Assembly: GCA_026724425.1 (NCBI GenBank)
Contig: JAIUCV010000022.1
Location: 9,144,637-9,208,636 of the forward strand
From: Erythrophleum ivorense
Taxonomy: Eukaryota; Streptophyta; Magnoliopsida; Fabales; Fabaceae
Length of the DNA: 64,000 nt
Reading direction: 5' to 3'
The notes below the pieces were generated by a model. It was given only the letters and a program-made list of their open reading frames with translations. It ran no database searches and was not told the origin of the DNA. Of this stretch, positions 48,306 through 61,380 are shown one piece after another (the stretch's first letter is position 1; every line of letters starts with the position of its first letter). The position numbers and the translations under genes are program-made.

Positions 48306-49976
48306 CTCTTCCTCTGCCATACACACACACAAAAGAAGGTGCGACTTGTTTCTCTTGGTGTAGACATATCATATGGAAGCCAATTATACTCTTGAACCAA
48401 ATTCTAAAGCTACATATTCATTAAAAAAGATAGGCAGTTCATATGGCTCATTTATGGTTCCATAATGCACTTAATGAAGCAACCTTAAGAAAACATAAGC
48501 TTGGCTCCACTCTTTCCATTCATTTATGATTCTTCTCCTTTTAAGCCTTTTTGAGTCATTACACAATTAATTCAAGGAGCATAGCTAGGTATTGCCTTTT
48601 TAAGCCATAATATGGAACTTATGATGCCATCTTACTATCCATGGATTTTAAAATTTTTCCAAGGCTTCCTCTTATCCTCTTCTATCATATATGACTAAAA
48701 AATAATCTTAGAGCAAATTAAAACTATCGCTTGGTGCTCCAACCTCTCTAGGTCGTGGCTATGGACCAAGGAAGCACCAAATGGATTTTTCTTGTTTTCT
48801 TGATGGAAGATGCATATGAGAAGCCTTCTAGGGATCTTAGGAGCTCATTTAAATACTTATTTAGGCCTAGGAATTCTTGTATCAAAACATAATTTTAAAG
48901 AAACATTTGAAACCATAACTTTCTATCTTGAAATCTAATGGTTATTTTGTTGTTTTATTTGCATATTCTTGTTCTTCTCCCTCATTTTCCTAAGATTCAT
49001 ACTTGGTTTAGCTAGAAATCCAAGCCCTCTTGGCTGGTCTTACACAGGGCAAAACACACACAAGAGGAGGAACAAGGAAGATCAAGCATAAGGATGGCAA
49101 AATACCTAGTTTCCTTGGTTTTCTTTGCTTGTTTTTCACCTTGCTTGGCTTCTTCTCCTTGAATTCGAAAATCTTTCCTCTATTATACCCTTAAAATAGA
49201 CCAAAACATCTCATTAAATGTATAGGAAAAGAGGGGAAAGGAAAGGAAGAAGTTTATTAAAGGAAGAACAAGAATTTTCATGAATTTCTTACCTTTTCTT
49301 AGCTTTTCTCCTCCTCTTTTCCCTTTGTTCTTGTACGCCTCCCTCTCTTGAGTCTTCTTTAATTTTTGGACAAAAATAAAGTGAGTGAAGAAAGGAGAAG
49401 AAGGGGCGTGACACTTCTAAAAGGTTCAAGAAACAATTTGCTTCAAAAATTTCATTTATATCCTTCATTCTTGGCATTTTCGTTGCTGGTTCATTTTAGC
49501 TCCTTTTTAGAATCAACTTTTCCATCATAAAATTTAGGTCCTCAATTTATAAAATACCTTTGGAATCACTCAAATTAGAGCTAAGACCTCCTTAAACAAA
49601 AGGGTCAAAGTTCAGGTCAACCAGTGTTAGAAAACTTACACTCGAGGGGTTTTAACTGTCCCAGGACTTCCCATGATTTTTAAGGCTTCTAAGAACCCTA
49701 CAGAACTCAAATTTTCAATTTAACAATCCCTCTTGTAAGAATTCTAAAATTTGCTGAAAATTTCAAAAATGTCATTACCTTTCATAACTATTTTGTAAAT
49801 TTCCGTCTGGCCATTTTAGCCTCTGTTTTAGGGTACCTTTGGCTTCCTAAATTCATCATTTAATATCTAGATTGTTATTCTAAATTTTTTGGACCTTAAC
49901 CAACTCATTTTATAGGACCCATTTTGAAAACGTATCTATTTCTGTCATTTTAACAAAAACTAGACATTACAAAAAA

Positions 49977-51854
49977 GGAGAAGAAAAGCCTAGTGAAAAG
50001 GTAAGAAAACCATAGAATTTCATGCTCCTTCCTTCATTAATCTTGTTCTCCTCCTTCTCCTCTCTTTTCCTATGGTTTTAATATTTGATTTGGGACTAGT
50101 TCAGTAGGGGAGGATTAGAATTTGAAGGAGAAGCTTGAAGTAAGTGGAAGAACTCTTGAAAAGCTTTGAAACCAAGATAAAAGCCATGGCTTTCCTTGCA
50201 TCCCTTTGCTTGTTCTCCTAGGGGTATGTTTCGACCAAGTATAGAACACCTAGGGGGGATTGAGTTTTGACCAAAACCAAGCAAGAAACAAAGGTTTTAG
50301 AGTGTGGGAATTAAGGATATGTAATTGGAATTAAAAAAGAAGCATTAGAAACCAAGTTACAAAACCTAGGGATTTAGTTGCGCCTTGGCAAATATGAGAC
50401 TTTCTAGTAGTAATTTAAGTTGTCTAAAAGTGTATGAGTTCCTAAGACATCTAGCAAGTCTCACATGTGCCAATTCCCTAAAGGAAATTTCCAAAAGTCT
50501 AGGGGTCTTCTTCCTTGCATATGTCTCGGGCAACAGCTCTCTAAGCACCTAGAGAGAGTTGTAATTTCTTCTAAGGCTAGAAAAGGACTAAATATCATAG
50601 ATGAACACCAAAGGAAGTATTGGAATAAATTTAAGAATCATGGCTTGTGAGATGGAGGTGTAGGCTCTATTTTAAGACATAAAGAGGCAACTTGCACTTA
50701 GCATCCTTGAAATGAATTTGTGATGACTCCAAGGAGTCTAAATGAAGTCAAGAGACTTAGATAAAAGGAGAAATTGGAGTCAAGATAATGAATTCCAATA
50801 GTCACTTTATTGTGTCTTGTATGGAACTATAGTTGTGTCTTAGAACAAAGTAGCCTTACATAGAGTTCGTGAGAAACTAGAGCTTGTTTCAATGATTAAA
50901 ATATGTCTCATTTGATCTATTTAGGCCAAAAGAATAAAGTGCCACTTAGTTGCATGTGCTTGGCAAAAAAGGGGAAGAAGAATTAAAAATAAAAGTTTGT
51001 GTTCTTGCTTCAAGGTAGCTCTCTAACCTTTCTATCATGCATTGCTTGGGTGTTTACTTATCTTTAAGTTCTTGTGTATATGTTTGAACTATGAGAAATG
51101 TTTCTAGCTATTGCTTACATGTTATGCTACCATTATATTGTTGTGAAATGTGTTTATGAATGCAAAGTGGCTTGAATGGGTTTGGTTATGCCAAAAGTCC
51201 CTTAGCATGGGTGAAGATGAGCCAAAAGTCCTTAAGCATGGGTGAAACAAAGCTAAAAGTCTCAAGAAGAGTGAGACTACGTTAAAAGTCCCTTGAAAGT
51301 GGATGAGGCAAATCCAAAAGTCCCAAGAAAGGTGGGTGAGGCTAAACCAATACCCTTGAGAGCCTATGTTTGATATGCATAAGTTCATATGGCAAGGAAA
51401 ATGATTTATCTATGTTCACTAGTAGCTTAAATGTCATGCATGCCTTCTTTGACATGAATTTACATCTATTATGTATGTTTGAAAGGGTAAAGAGCTATTG
51501 GGATTCTTGAATCTCACTCTTCCCTCACATATGTCTAACCATGTCTAAGTGAGCCAAGTGGACCAAAAAATAAAGACCAATCATCTTAAAGAACAAGCTT
51601 TGACAATGAAGTAGAGAAATAGGTTTTTTAATAGCATTTTGAAGTCAAGAATTGTAACTATATGATGTAAACCTTTGAACATGTTCAAATGTATGTAAAT
51701 ATGATGTACATATCCATTTTGGAACCAAATAAATGAATACATAAGTTTTTGCCACCAATATACTATTATATCCATGTGTATACATGCAAGTGGCAAGGTG
51801 GGAATGAGCTCCATGATAATGTGAAACATTTGACATGCTCATATATGTTGTAAT
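49977..51854 (+). mobile_element. Family B LTR copy B5, segment 3
   Basis: Continues B5 after B7. It is collinear with B2: AAGCCTAGTG near 49988 matches the AAACCTAGC region near 4705, followed by the diverged middle part and the minisatellite (51186-51352). It is cut at 51854 by B8; the remainder lies beyond the window. Confidence 0.8.
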
Positions 51855-52440
51855 TGTAGACCATATTAGCCTAGTTTTTCCCTTCTCATTTCTAGGTTCA
51901 TTCCTATGGAATTATACACTTTCTTAAGAAAATCAATTAAAATATTGTATTATTTCTCGTTACGTCGGAGTTAAATATCTCATTTTGCATCACGTGGGCC
52001 CTATGAACTCATCCATATCATCAACTAATTAAAATACACTCATACAACTCAAAATCATCACAAAATGTTCTGAGAATCTTGAGTTTGAAGCATACATACA
52101 TAAAATCATCAAATTAGTCTTGGGTTCTGTTGCCAAATTTCTGGTGCCAAATTTGGAAATTCATAACTAATTCTAGAAAAATTGAAATTAAGAAAACTAT
52201 ACTATTCTGGAAAGTTACAGATGTTAACTTTAGGTTAAAAATAAGTTTATACCAAAATAGAAATGTTTAGTTGCTGAAAATCAATGGAACAATACCTAAG
52301 GTACTACTGTATTACTAGTACTAACTTCAAATTTAAAAAATTCATAACTTTCTACTCAGACCTCTAAATGAGATGATCTTAGTGGCTATGGAAAGCTTAT
52401 TATATCTAGTTTATGCATGTATAATTTCATGAGCATTGGA
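51855..52440 (-). mobile_element. Family B LTR copy B8, segment 1
   Basis: Starts TGTAGACCATATTAGCC, aligning with the B7 start (TGTTACACCATAATTGC), and follows B7 for about 590 bp until TTGGA, where B9 interrupts. Confidence 0.78.
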
Positions 52441-55400
52441 TGTAACAAATGTAATTTTCATAAAACAATGAAATGAGCCATATAAAAACAAGTCTATTGA
52501 AATGAGTTAGATAATGTCCCAAAAAATTTAAGTAGAGTCTTAGGCTCATAAAAATGATAATTCTAGACTTAGACGGAAAGAAAAATAGAGCTAGGATGGT
52601 GAAACAATTTGTGATGAAAACTGACGAAATGTAATGGTATTTTCGTAAATAAGTATAACTTTTAGAAAAACACATAAGAGGGCTTTTTAAATGGGAAATT
52701 TGAGTTGCCCAAAGTTCTCAGAGGCTCTAAAAAGCATGGGAAGCCTAGGGATTGGTAAAACCCATCTGGTGTACGTTTTCAATAGCAGTGAGTCTGAACT
52801 TTGACGGATTCATTTAGAAAGGTTTTAACTCTAATTTGAGTGATTCCAAAGGCATTTTATTAAATTGGGAATCTAAATTTTATAATAGAAAAGACAGTTC
52901 TAAAAAAGAAGCTAAAATGAAGCCAAAACAAAATTTCCATTATGGAAGGATGAAATTGAAATTTTTGAAAAAAGCTAGCTTCTTGAATGTTCTATAAGTT
53001 TCATGCCTCTTCTTCCACCTTCTTTAGCATGACTTCCTCTGCCCAAAATACAAAAAAATAGTAGCTCCTTGAGGCGCACCAAGAGAGAAAGAAAAGGAGG
53101 AGAAAAATCAAGGAAAAGGTAAGGAAATCTAAGGAATTTCATGCTCCATCTTCTTCCAATCTTGTTTCTCTCCTTCTTAGCTCTCTTCCTATGGTTTTCT
53201 TAAGATGATTGGTTCTATTTTTGGTCCAAAACACAAGGGGAGAGTTTAAATTAATTGAGAAGAGGCCAACTAAAGAGAAAAAGTCTTGAAATCAAGCTTG
53301 AAACTAAGGTAATTGCTTATTGTTATTGCTTCTTCTCCTTGCTCCATGGATGTGTATATTTCAGCCAAGAATAAAACCATATAGGGAGAGGATTTTTTGT
53401 CCAAAAACAAGAGAGAAACTAAGGTTTTAGACCATGAGGAAGATGAGTATGGCAAGAAATTCGAAGAAAAACCTATGGAAATCAAGATCGAAAAGTGTAG
53501 GCTTCTTTAGGGTTTTGGAAAATATGATTTTGTGTGAGTATTTCCTTGGCTATTTGAGTGTTTCCTTGAGCTCCTAAGACCTCTAGAAACCCTCCCAAGT
53601 GGCTTTCCCATCAAGGAAAAATCAAGAACTCCATGAACCTCCATTATAGTACTAGGTTTGGCTAAGCAAGATTCCATGGGTTAAGGGATGTTTTAAGTTG
53701 TTCTAGCCTTAGTTTGAGACTTTATATGATGTTAGAAGATGGGAGAAACCATTGAAAAAAATTTAGGAGCCATGGATTGGAAGATGGGACAATAGTGTCC
53801 ATAATGGTGCTTTATGAAGCAACTTGATTCTAAGCTTATGCAAATAGTTGTGTGAGGGCTTCAAGGTTTGAATGAGGCTAAAGGGCCTAGAAATAGAAAG
53901 AAATGGGAGCCTAAAGCTTGAATTGTGAAGGTTGCTTCAATAGGCCATTTATGGAACTATTATGTCACTTATGGAACTAAGTGTGTGTTCAAGAGTGAGT
54001 TTAATGGCTTGTGTAATACCATATTATTTCTAACATTAATCCCTCTCTTGCAAATGAGGATATGCACTTTATCAAGGAAATCTCAAGAAAATGCATTAAA
54101 ATAATGAATTAAATTTTGTTGCGTAGTGGATAAATTTTTCATTTCACATCTCCGAGATCCCATGAACTCATCAACAACATTCTCTAATTATTTTTCATAC
54201 ATACAAATCATAACATTCTCAAAAAATGGCACAAACCACGGATCAAGGGTCAAAAACCACTGAAATTTTCATCATTTGCCATTGTTGTATAGTGGTAGAT
54301 TTTAAGGGCGACTTTGAAAAATCATAACTAAACGTAGAAAAATTAAAATCATACAAACCATAGCTTTCTGGAAAGCTCTAGATGTTAACTTTACATAAAA
54401 ATAATTTCAAGATATGAACATAGCCTTTGGACCACATTTGACAATGAAATAGCCATAGAGGTCTGGCTGTCCTTGGTACTAATATAATTTACTGTTATAA
54501 ACTTCAAAAATGTCTAATTAATTCCACAAAAGTCCAATCCATACAAATGATATCAATATAGAAAGCTACAGATGTTAACTAAAGGGAAAAAAATAACTCT
54601 AGACTAGTCCAGGCACGTCCAGGGCTCAAAAACTAATCAAATAGTAACACATGTTTGATTGAACGCCTAATACTAGACAGCAACTTCAAAAATTAATATC
54701 CCTCTCTCTAAACATCCAAATGAGGTGTTTCTAATTGGCACAAGTCACTGGGAAGGTCTTTTTTTTGTCTATAATATTTCATGGCAATTGGACATCATTT
54801 GCCCCATGAGTGACAGAGTTTCATTTTGGACCAGAATGAACAGTGCACTGAACCAAAACCAGAACAATTCTCAACTTTGAAAATTCACCAAATATTCCAT
54901 AGACCTCCAAAAATTCTGCACTTTAGCTTCCGAAAACACTCTTAACAAGCTCTAAATGCATGCCAAAAAGTGGTATAGCTCACCAAGAATGGCCATTATG
55001 GCTCCTTATGAAGTACTAACTTGCCCAAATGGCCTCCTTTAATGTTTGGCACCTCTTGGGCAAGTTTAAAAGCACAAATATAACTTGTATGAACTGCCCA
55101 AATGGTTCCAAACACCATACATCTCAATTTGGCTATTTCACATCCAAAAATGCATGCATTCAAGTGTGCACTCAAGTGTTCAAATTCCATATCTCCATTG
55201 TCTTGGCATCATACATCATTCTTATATAATATTACATTTGTTCAATGATTTACAACTCAAAAATATCATGTACGTATCCACTTTGACATTCCATTACAAG
55301 TAAGGTTGCATGATAACAAAATGGAACTTCTCATGATGCTTGGCTTGCTTTCCTTGCCTCTTGAATATCACCTAGGCATTTCAAGATAATGGAAGGAAGG

Positions 55401-56374
55401 GGAATGAGATTTCTAGAATCTCAATAACTCACACACCTATTCACACACCATTCAAGACATATACACATCAAAGCATATGTATGGAAGGTTTGGCAACCAT
55501 GAAGTATGCAAAGTCACAATTTTCTTGCCACTTGTTCACATTTAAGCCAAGACCATGCTCTAGGGACTTTTAGTTTTGCCTTACCCTATTTTTAGGAATT
55601 TTGGATTTGCCTCACTCTTGGCCTAAGGACTTTTGACTTGGCCTCACCTTTCCAGGAGATTTTTGGCCTTGTCTCACCCATGCCATAAGACTTTTGGCAT
55701 CTCCTCACCTTCATTAAGGAACTTTTGGCATAATTTCACCCTTATGAGCCATTTCCACAACCATAGTCATTCAAAAAGACACATTGGTACCAATATAAAG
55801 TCAAGGCATCAAGTGGCATATCATCAAGTCACAAGAATACACACAAGCATACAATAACGCACATATGCACACAAGAATGCAAGGAGAGTGAGATGGAGAG
55901 CTACCTTTCAATGGATGCAAGCTTCCTTTGCTTTACTCCCTCCCTTTCTCGGTCCCACAAGCACACCTAAGTGGGTTGGTGTTCTCTTGGCCTAAACACC
56001 ATAAACAACATACAATTACACACTTGAAGCAAGACACTAGACTTATTCTTGAACACATTTAGTTCCATAAGTGACATAATGGTTCCATAAATGGCCTATT
56101 GAAGCAACTCTCAAATTTCAAGTTCTAGGCTCCATTCTCTCATTATTTTTAGACTTCTTGGACTCATTTAACATCCTTGGAGCCTTCACACATTCACTTG
56201 CACAATTGGAAACCCAAGTTGCTTTATAAGGCACCATTATGGACACCATTGCTCCATCTCTCATTCCATAGCTCTTAAATTTTTTCCAATGGTTTCTTCC
56301 ATATTCTAACATCCTATAAAGTCCTAAACCAAAGTTAGAACAAATTAAAACATCCCCTAGCCCAATGAACCTAG

Positions 56375-57929
56375 TGTTGGAGATTTTGCCCTAGGCCAAT
56401 CATTTGTAAATGTTGTGCTTCATTAAGAATAAAAGTTTTTCTGTTACAATTATTATATTTGCATGTTTCTATAATAATTATGTCCTTGGATAAATTATAT
56501 TAGTTATCTTAAATATCCTTAGTCGATCATCATCGTGAAAAAGATGATGAATTAAGACGAGTATGATTTTGATTGATAGTTATGTGTTAATCATGTATGG
56601 AGATACAAATCAAAATCATAGGCGCCCATTGGGAATAGGGCACTGGATCGACCCGTCATGAGGTAGCTTCATGGATTAGGTCATAAGCATACCTCATATA
56701 TAACCGTGTCACTAATCTCTCATACCTGAGATCATTATAGATTCCAACATGAAGAACACTGTGCTTTGGCATTGTCAAAAGTCACCTTTGACCGTGTGAT
56801 CATAAAGCCTATGGTCGGGCATAGTGGACTCCATGTAGAGGATGATGAGTGGTCGAGATGGAATTTGCCCCTTTGGTTAACAAAGAGATATCTCTAGACC
56901 CCTCGATGAGTGAGATTGAGAAATGCATAGTCATACTTGGATGGAAGGGTTTTTTCATTCGTTTTGTTAGTTTGCATGTAAATTGAGAAACTAATGATAG
57001 AGTAAGATGAGGATGACATTTCCATGCCTCATGCTCGATCAAGATATCGTGTGATAAAAGGGATGTGACAGGGTTATACGATAGGTTGTATTAGATCACA
57101 AAACCCTATGTGATTTGGGTAGTCACTATGTCTTGCTAGAAGCCACTGGTGACTTATGGGTGCAATAACGTTGTTGACCCACTGCCAATATCATATAGGC
57201 CTACAGGGTCGTACACAAGAATAAATCAACTTGAACAAGAATGTCCAACTTCATTGAACCTAGAATTGTGTCTAGATTCGATGAATGTTACGCTTAATTA
57301 GGGTGAGATAATTATATATATACATATATGATATATATATGTAATTAATTTGAAATATAAGTATATATATATTATTTGATATGAATATATATTGTATTAT
57401 ATATTTCAATATATATATATTTATAAATGAATTAGTTGAAATTGAATTTATGAGATAAATTCGAATTTCAACTAATTTGTTTAAGATTAATTTAGATTAA
57501 TTTAAATAATGTATTTAAATTAACTAATTTAATCTAAATATACCTCTATAAAAAGAGAGGTAGGCTAGGATTTAGATACACAAAAGAATCAACTTTCTAA
57601 AACCCTAAGCCGTCACCCTAGAGAGAGAAAGCACGGCCGTACACCTAGAGAGAGAAAGTGTATAGAAGCCTAGAAAGAAAAGATCATCTTCTCGTCAATT
57701 CGTGTACGGACGTGGTGGACGAAGGTGCTAGCATGCCTTTCAAGTTGCCAGATCATTCTTGTGGATACCGGTAGAGGGGGCTGTGCATAGACGGCAGTTC
57801 CAAAGATCCAAAAGGACAAAGCGCGCTGCAAAGGTAATATTTTATCTCATACTCGGTTTAATCAAGTTAACAGATCCATGGGAGGAAACGAATTAAAATT
57901 TTCGCTGCGTGTACAGTACATTTCTTTCA
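56375..57929 (+). mobile_element. Solo LTR D, Copia-type (1555 bp)
   Basis: TGTTGGAGATTTTGCCCTAG...TTTCTTTCA with a perfect 5-bp duplication CCTAG (56370-56374 and 57930-57934). The start resembles Angela/BARE-type Copia LTRs (from memory). A TATA box TATAAAAAG is at 57547-57555. AT-rich alternating sequence lies at about 57310-57420 and a repeated CTAGAGAGAGAAAG word near 57617 and 57644. This is the youngest layer of its nest. Confidence 0.88.
57547..57555 (+). promoter_or_regulatory. TATA box of LTR D
   Basis: TATAAAAAG preceded by a C/T-rich base run and followed about 30 bp later by a likely transcript start. It gives LTR D plus-strand direction with a U3 of about 1.2 kb. Confidence 0.65.
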
Positions 57930-58366
57930 CCTAGCTTGGTCGAAATATACACCATAATAGAGGTTCATGGAGTTCTTAATTTTTCCTTGATGGGAGAGCC
58001 ACTTGGGAGGTTTTCTAAGAGTCTTAGGAGCTCAAGGAAACATTCAACTAGCCAAGGAATTACTCACACAAAATCAAATTTTACAAAACCCTAGAAAATA
58101 CCATACTTTCCTAACTTGATTTCTATTAGTTTTTCTTGGAATTTCTTGCTATATTCCTCTTCCTCATGGTCTAAAACCCTAGTTCCTCTCTTATTTTTGG
58201 ATAGAAAACCCCCCCTTATATGGTTTTGTATGAGGCTGAAACATACACCAAGAAGAAGCAAGAGAAGAAAGCAACCAAAGTAAGAATTTGCCTTAGATTC
58301 AAGTGTGTTTTCCAAGCTCTTTCTTCTTGGTTTGTTCCACCACAAGGAATTCAAACTCCTCCCTTA

Positions 58367-58694
58367 ATTTCTGGACCAAAATAGAACCATTCATCTCAAA
58401 TAAACCATGGAAAGAGAGGAGGAAAGGAGAGGAACAAGATTGAAGGAAGATGGAGCATGAAATTCCTTAGATTTCCTTACCTTTCTCTTGATTTGTCTCC
58501 TCTTTCTCTCCCTCTCCTTGTACATCTATAATTTCTAGACCAAAATAGAACCATTCATCTCAAATAAACCATGGAAAGAGAGGAGGAAAGGAGAGGAACA
58601 AGATTGAAAGAAGATGGAGCATGAAATTCCTTAGATTTCCTTACCTTTCTCTTGATTTGTCTCCTCTTTCTCTCCCTCTCCTTGTACACCTAGA
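58367..58694. repeat. Tandem duplication of 164 bp in B10
   Basis: 58367-58530 and 58531-58694 are near-identical direct copies, both starting ATTTCT and ending in the CTTGTACA region. Differences by eye are few (near 58372/58536, 58445/58609 and at the ends). B4 has the segment once (about 27600-27775). Confidence 0.92.
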
Positions 58695-61380
58695 AGAGCT
58701 ACTATTTTTCTATAATTTGGGCAGAGAAAGTTATGGTTAAGAAGGTGAGAGAAGAAGGGAGAAGTGTGTGGGAGTTTCTAGAAACACACATTTTCAAAAA
58801 TTCTAATTTCATCCTTCCATAATGACAATTTTGTTTCAACTTCATTTTAGTTCCTTTTTGAGAATCGTCTTTTTCATTATAAAATTTAGGTTCCTAATTT
58901 AATAAAATGCCTTTAGAATCACTTAATTTGAAACTAAAACCTTATCGAATGAATCCATCAAAGTTCAGACTCACTGAGATTGGAAAACATACACTGGAGG
59001 GGCTTTACCAGTCCTAGGGCTTCCCATGATTTTTGGGGGCTCTGAGAACCTTGGGCAACTCAAATTTCCCATTTAGAAAGCCCTCCTATGTGTTTTTTCA
59101 AAAGTGCCACTTATTTACGAAAATGCCATTACATTTCGTCAGTTTTTGTCACAAATTGTTTCACCATCCTAACTCCATTTTTCCTTCCATTTGAGCATAG
59201 AATTATCATTTTTAGGAGCTTAGGACTCTACCTAAATTTTTTAGGACATTATCTAGCTCATTTCAGAGGACTTGCTTTTATACGGCTCATTTCGTCATTT
59301 TACAAAAATTACATTCGTTACAGCTTGGCTTCCTTCAAGTGTGTAATTGTGTGTTATTTATGGTGTTTAGGCCAAGAGAACACCAACCCACCTAGGTGTA
59401 CTTGTGAGGTCGAAAAGAGGGAAGGATAAGATAAAAGAAACTTGCATAAATTCAAGGTAGCTCTCCATCTCATTCTCCTTGCATTCTTGTGTGCATATAC
59501 ATGTCATTATATGCTTGTGTGTGCTCTTGTGACTTGATGACATGCCACTTGATGCCTTGACATTACATTGGTACCAATGCATTTCCTTGAATGGCTTTGG
59601 TTGTGGAAATGGCTCATAAGAGTGAGGTGATGCCAAAAGTCCCTTAATGAAGGTGAGGAGATGCCAAAAGTCTTACAAGGCCAAAAGTCTCTTAGAAGGG
59701 TGAGGCCAAATCAAAAGTCTCTAAGCCAAGAGTAAGGCAAATCCAAAAGTCCTAAAAATGGGATGAGGCAAAACCAAAAGTCCCTAGAGCATGTTCTTGG
59801 CTTGGATGTGAATAAGTGGTATGGAAATTGTGATTTTGCATACTTTATGATTGGCGAACTTTCCATACATATGCTTTCATGTGTATATGTCATGAATGTG
59901 TTTGTGAATGAGTGTGTGAGCTATTGAGATTCTAGGAATCTCACCTCCTTCCCTCCATCATTTCAAAATGTCTAAGTGGCACACAAGAAGGGAGGAATGC
60001 AAGCCAAGGAACCTAACATGTTGTATTTGGTCCATTATGTGGTTCTAAGTGTAGTTGAACATCAAATTGTACTTATACATATTATTTTTGTGATGTAAGA
60101 CCATGAGCTAATGTAAAATGATGTATGGATATTATATATACTTTATGTAACCCTAAATTAATGAAATCATAGAAATTACCTCTTGTGTGGCTATGGTTAA
60201 ATGTGTATTATTGGATGTGAAATGGCAAAACAAGATGCATGGGGCTTGGGACCACTTAGGCAGTTCTTACAAGTCATAATTATGCTTTTAAACTTGCACC
60301 TCCCAAGAGGTGCCAAACATTAAAGGAGGCCATTTGGACAGATTTGGTATCTCATATGGAGCAAAAATGGCCATTTTGGTGAGCTATCACTTTCTGTCTA
60401 AATGAACTCTTCTTGGTCTAAAATTTGACATGAATCTAGATATTTTTGAGATATTTTTAGGAAGATAAAGTGTATATTATTTCGAGGTCTATAGAATATT
60501 TGGAGAATTTTGAAATTGGCTGAAAATTTAGAATTTGCCATTGGTACTATTCATCTGGTCTGAAATTTGTTCTTTATCATTCATGGGGAAAATGATGTCC
60601 AATTGCCATGAAATTTTATAGATATAAACTAGACCTCCCAGTGACTTGTTCCACTTGAAAGCACCTCATTTGGATGTCTATAGAGGGAGATATTAATTTT
60701 TGAAGTTTCTACCTAGTATTAGGTGCACTGTCAGACCCATGTTACTATTTAATTAATTTTGGGGTCTGAATGATATTGGATTGGTCTGGAACTATTTTTA
60801 CCCCATAGTTAACATCTTTTTATTTCTAAATTGGTATAGATTACATGTATTTTATTTTTGTGGAATTAATTATGAATTTCCAAAGTTTATATCAACAAGT
60901 TGTATTAGATTTCTAGACAGCTTGACCTCTCTGTCTTTTCTATTATCAAACGTTATCCAGATGAGACTTTCGTGGCTGGAACTTATTTTTAATGTAAATT
61001 TTATATCCATAGATTTCTAGAAAGCTATCATTTGTGTGATTTTGATTTTTTTACATTTAGTTATGATTTTTCAAAATTACCTTAAATTCTACTATCCTGG
61101 AACCCGAGGCAAAATGTGATTATTTAGGGTTTTTAACCCTTGATCCATGGTTTGTGTTAATTTTTGAGAATGTTATGATTTGTATGAATGGAAAATAATT
61201 AGAGAATATTTTTGGTGAGGTCATGGGGTCCTAGAGACGCAGAATGAAAAATTTATCCACTACGCAATATAATTTAATTCATTATTTTAATGTATTTTCT
61301 TGGGATTTCTTTGACAAATTGTATAATCCCACTTGCACATAAAAGGATTAATGTTAGAAATAATATGACATTACATTGGA

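Larger units (their letters stand above)
36187..49971 (-). mobile_element. Solo LTR, family B copy B7, hosting element A2
   Basis: Runs from TGTTACACC (36187) to GACATTACA (49971). Flanks GAAAA (36182-36186) and AAAAA (49972-49976) form a target duplication with one change. Without A2 it is about 3.45 kb. It is closest by eye to B1 and B8. The minisatellite is at 37612-37775 and the conserved upstream block at about 49520-49720. Confidence 0.83.
54012..59322 (-). mobile_element. Solo LTR, family B copy B10, hosting solo LTR D
   Basis: TGTAATACC (54012) to TTCGTTACA (59322) with a perfect 5-bp duplication GCTTG (54007-54011 and 59323-59327). Without D it is about 3.75 kb, including a 164-bp internal duplication. 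Minisatellite 55558-55745; conserved upstream block about 58860-59070. It closely resembles B4. Confidence 0.93.
52441..61375 (+). mobile_element. Solo LTR, family B copy B9, hosting B10
   Basis: TGTAACAAAT (52441) to GACATTACA (61375) with a perfect 5-bp duplication TTGGA (52436-52440 and 61376-61380). Without B10 it is about 3.62 kb. Conserved upstream block about 52690-52900, TATA-like box near 52991, minisatellite 59622-59790. B10 sits at 54012. Confidence 0.92.

Noticed and set aside
55558..55745. CRISPR-like spaced repeats
   Set aside because: Tandem, imperfect units with similar spacers inside a plant LTR; no cas genes or unique spacers.
57310..57420. AT-rich alternating sequence as a replication origin or MITE
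   Set aside because: Part of LTR D, with no terminal inverted repeat or target duplication of its own.
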